64,000 nt of DNA, from the NCBI GenBank assembly GCA_002328835.1, contig DCWN01000026.1, forward strand, positions 49,348-113,347, written 5' to 3'. The notes under the pieces were generated by a model. It ran no database searches, was not told the origin of the DNA, and saw only the letters and a list, made by a program, of their open reading frames with translations. The translations under genes and the position numbers were made by a program. Every line of letters starts with the position of its first letter. Positions within the stretch are counted from its first letter, which is position 1. Below, one piece after another: positions 61,750 through 64,000 of the stretch. Origin of the DNA: Acidobacteria bacterium UBA2161. Lineage in GTDB: Bacteria; Acidobacteriota; Vicinamibacteria; Vicinamibacterales; UBA823.

Positions 61750-63507
61750 CTACTCGCTCCGCTTCATGTGATCGCCGAGCGTCACTGAGCTACTCGACGT
61801 GCTGTAGGACTCCCAGTCGTGCTCTTCGTCGGACTTGAGCGCGCGGATGCTCAGGCCGATTTTCCGCTCGGCCGGGCTCAGCTTGATGATCTTCATGCTG
61901 TACGACTCGTCCACCTGCAACTCGACCTTTTCCTCGCCGTGGCTGTCGTCGAACTCCGATACGTGAATGAGCCCTTCGATGCCGTCGGCAAGTTCCACGA
62001 AGGCGCCGAAGTTGGTCATCCGCACGACCTTGCCGTCGATGACATTGCCGGCCTTGTGATTGGCGAAGAACTCATCCCAGATGTCGGTGGCCAGCTGCTT
62101 CAGCCCCAGCGAGAGACGCTGGTTCTCGGCGTCCACGTTCAGCACCATCGCCTCGACCGTATCGCCCTTCTTCAGCGCCTCGGACGGGTGCTTCAGCCGC
62201 TTGCTCCACGACATGTCGGAGATGTGAATCAGCCCGTCGATGCCCTCCTCGACCTCGACGAACGCACCGAACTCGGTGAGGTTGCGCACGGCGCCGTTGA
62301 TCCGTGTGCCGACCGGATACTTCTCGGCCAGCTCGAGCCAGGGGTTGGCCTCGATCTGCTTGAGCCCGAGCGAGATGCGCCGGGCCTGCGAATCGACGCC
62401 CAGCACCATCGTCTCGACGGTATCGCCGACGCTGAGAATCTTCGACGGATGCTTGACCCGCTTGCTCCACGACATCTCGGAGACGTGAATCAAGCCCTCG
62501 ACGCCCGGCTCCAGCTCGACGAAGGCGCCGTAGTCGGTCAGGCTCACAACCTTCCCGCTCACCCGGCCACCGGCCGGATAGCGTTCGGCCACGACCGTCC
62601 ACGGATCGGCGATGAGCTGCTTGTAGCCCAGCGACACCCGCTCGGTCGTCGGATCGAACTTCAGCACGATCACCTCGACCTCGTCGTTCACCTTGAACAA
62701 CTCGGACGGGTGCGACACGCGCCCCCACGACATGTCGGTGATGTGCAGCAGGCCGTCGAGACCACCCAGGTCGATGAAGGCCCCGTAGTCGGTGAGGTTC
62801 TTCACGACGCCCTGCAGCACCTTGCCCTCGGCGAGCGTGGCCAAGGTCTGCGTCTTCTTTTCGGCGTTCTCCTCTTCGAGCAGCGACTTGCGGGAGAGCA
62901 CGATATTGCCGCGCTTCTTGTTGACCTTGATGACCCGCATGCGAAGCTCCTGGCCCCGCAGCGAGTCGAGGTTGCGGACGGGTCGCACGTCGATCTGCGA
63001 GCCGGGCAGGAACGCGCGGACCCCGATGTCCACCGCCAGTCCACCCTTGATCCGCTCGATGACGCGACCGATGACGACCTTGCGCTCGGCATAGGCCTTC
63101 TCGACCTCGTCCCAGATCTTCATCTTCTCGGCTTTTTCGCGCGAGAGCACGATGTGCCCCTCGCGGTCCTCGGTGCGCTCCAGGAGGACGTCGACCAGAT
63201 CGCCGGTCTGGACCATCACCTCGCCGTTCTCATCCCGGAACTCGTCGATCGAAATCATGCCCTCGGACTTGTATCCGACGTCGACAATGACCTCCGACTC
63301 CGAGACCTGCAGCACGGTGCCTTTGATGACTTCGCCCTCGGCAATGTTGCGGAAGCTGCTGTCGTACAGATCGACCAGGCGGGCATACTCCTGCGGGTCC
63401 ATCTCAGCCTCGTCGGCCTGGATGGCATCCGGTTCGGAGCTCACGGCCGCTTCGGGGGCACCTCCTTGAGTGGGTTCGACGTTGACCGTTTCGTCTGCGC
63501 TCGCCAT
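61750..63507 (-). CDS. rpsA: 30S ribosomal protein S1
   Basis: mRNA-binding ribosomal protein. The 585-residue protein has six S1 repeats, the last four ending in the typical GLIHVSEMSW or GLIHISDMSW motif (for example VRNLTEFGAFVEVEEGIDGL; VVRMTNFGAFVELADGIEGL). The start at MASADETVNV is chosen for GAGGAGG 9-10 nt upstream; an earlier in-frame start adds an Arg-rich leader and has no support. The C-terminus ends in a short Ser/Thr-rich tail. It is followed by the IHF gene after 52 bp, a widely conserved arrangement. Confidence 0.97.
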   Translation of the reverse strand: MASADETVNVEPTQGGAPEAAVSSEPDAIQADEAEMDPQEYARLVDLYDSSFRNIAEGEVIKGTVLQVSESEVIVDVGYKSEGMISIDEFRDENGEVMVQTGDLVDVLLERTEDREGHIVLSREKAEKMKIWDEVEKAYAERKVVIGRVIERIKGGLAVDIGVRAFLPGSQIDVRPVRNLDSLRGQELRMRVIKVNKKRGNIVLSRKSLLEEENAEKKTQTLATLAEGKVLQGVVKNLTDYGAFIDLGGLDGLLHITDMSWGRVSHPSELFKVNDEVEVIVLKFDPTTERVSLGYKQLIADPWTVVAERYPAGGRVSGKVVSLTDYGAFVELEPGVEGLIHVSEMSWSKRVKHPSKILSVGDTVETMVLGVDSQARRISLGLKQIEANPWLELAEKYPVGTRINGAVRNLTEFGAFVEVEEGIDGLIHISDMSWSKRLKHPSEALKKGDTVEAMVLNVDAENQRLSLGLKQLATDIWDEFFANHKAGNVIDGKVVRMTNFGAFVELADGIEGLIHVSEFDDSHGEEKVELQVDESYSMKIIKLSPAERKIGLSIRALKSDEEHDWESYSTSSSSVTLGDHMKRSE

Positions 63508-63609
63508 GCGTTCCCGATCCTCCTCTAGCAAGATTCTCCGGCGGCTACGCTCACCCAACCGCATCGTCGCGTGCTCAGTGAGGCCCACCGAATTTGCGAT
63601 AAGATACAG

Positions 63610-63639
63610 ACTGTACGATACTTAGCGATCAGGCGTCAA
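63610..63639 (-). promoter_or_regulatory. Probable rpsA promoter
   Basis: Minus strand TTGACG (63634-63639), 18-bp spacer, TACAGT (63610-63615), about 100 bp before the rpsA start. The -10 box is embedded in the palindrome TACAG-T-CTGTA (63605-63615). The 196-bp gap also serves the divergent basic-protein gene. Confidence 0.45.
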
Positions 63640-63703
63640 GCCGCGCTGGCGCTCCTGCACCGCGCGCGTGACCGCCCGAACTAGCCGGATCACGGACCCA
63701 GCG

Positions 63704-64000
63704 ATGGCCAAGAAACCCTCGAAGTCGACACGTCGGAAGGCGGCGGGAGGAGCGCGGAAGACGACCTCGCGTTCCGCCCGAGCCAGGCCGGCGCGCGGAC
63801 GCGCGGGTCTGAAGAAGACGAAGCCGAAGGCGAAGCGGAGGAAGACCGCCAAATCGCCCGCTCGCCGCAAGCCGCGCGTTTCGGCAGCTACGAAGCGCAA
63901 GACCGCGAAGTCGAGGGCCGCGAAACGGAAGCCCGCGAAATCGAAGGCTGCGGCACCCGCGAAGTCCAGCAAGTCGAAGGCCGCCAGGTCGAAGACCGCC
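63704..64000 (+). CDS. Lysine/alanine-rich basic protein (partial, 3' end outside window)
   Basis: The first 99 codons are open to the window edge. The sequence MAKKPSKSTRRKAAGGARKT continues as repeats of AKS, KTAKS, RKPAKSKAA and similar, resembling histone H1-like C-terminal tails. It may be a nucleoid-associated H1-like protein, or a basic N-terminal extension of a larger protein such as a DksA/TraR or topoisomerase-type protein; the rest would decide. Divergent from rpsA. Confidence 0.65.
   Translation, partial: MAKKPSKSTRRKAAGGARKTTSRSARARPARGRAGLKKTKPKAKRRKTAKSPARRKPRVSAATKRKTAKSRAAKRKPAKSKAAAPAKSSKSKAARSKTA

Noticed and set aside
61819..63528. 569-codon plus-strand open frame opposite rpsA
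   Set aside because: Antisense to ribosomal protein S1; its apparent internal repeats only mirror the S1 repeats.
63605..63615. LexA box at the rpsA promoter
   Set aside because: The palindrome TACAG-T-CTGTA has the half-sites in the wrong order and spacing for a CTGT-N8-ACAG LexA site.

Overview
The window is strongly GC-rich, gene-dense chromosomal DNA from a Gram-negative bacterium, most likely a member of the Acidobacteriota (a Vicinamibacteria-like lineage is my guess). The indications are lipid A and outer-membrane genes (lpxI, a fabZ-lpxA fusion, bamA, ompH, lolC/D, lnt), menaquinone synthesis by the futalosine route (mqnA, mqnC), a split methylmalonyl-CoA mutase and a secreted VWFA-related protein of the type typical of Acidobacteriota. 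I saw no rRNA, tRNA, CRISPR, phage or transposase gene.

Layout. 1-16.8 kb is a leftward run of tightly packed genes: ech-ribH-nusB-lysS-lolC-lolD, a 0.49 kb gap carrying the clpC promoter, then clpC-bamA-ompH-[fabZ-lpxA]-lpxI-Gfo/Idh oxidoreductase-mqnE-like-mqnA-mqnC. 16.8-21.4 kb holds a repeat element, three small membrane-protein genes, a PfkB-type kinase, MTA phosphorylase, methylmalonyl-CoA epimerase and meaB. 21.5-23.1 kb has two paralogous unknown secreted proteins around an outer-membrane barrel protein. 23.2-28.9 kb is the leftward heat-shock operon dnaK-dnaJ-hspR, followed by a DnaC-like ATPase and hemW. 29.1-31.4 kb is rightward PBP1A. 31.4-36.9 kb is leftward nfeD-slipin-SPOR-lnt-prfB; prfB carries the classical +1 frameshift. 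37.6-40.2 kb is rightward mobA-argS. 40.4-51.3 kb is leftward mcmA-mcmB-response regulator-valS-nadC-birA-coaX-unknown-m5U methyltransferase, ending in a second copy of the repeat. 51.5-57.2 kb has two different glutamate dehydrogenases around a 998-residue receiver/PEP-synthase-like protein. 57.4-64 kb has the VWFA protein, an acyl-CoA dehydrogenase, then HIT-IHF-rpsA and the start of a lysine-rich basic protein.

How the genes work together. Envelope biogenesis dominates: lipid A steps, Bam, Lol, lipoprotein acylation and peptidoglycan synthesis. A second theme is propionate/branched-chain acyl-CoA turnover (mutase, MeaB, epimerase, acyl-CoA dehydrogenase, enoyl-CoA hydratase). A third is glutamate metabolism. 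Many neighbours share 4-bp GTGA or ATGA overlaps, so translational coupling is probably widespread.

The most unusual items are: a dispersed 166-bp nested inverted-repeat element (two full copies about 84% identical, plus two deletion derivatives, all next to gene ends); an MqnE-like protein with no cysteine at all inside the mqn operon; a FabZ-LpxA fusion with no lpxD beside it; the receiver-receiver-PEP-synthase-like protein between two glutamate dehydrogenase genes; and the secreted paralogue pair.
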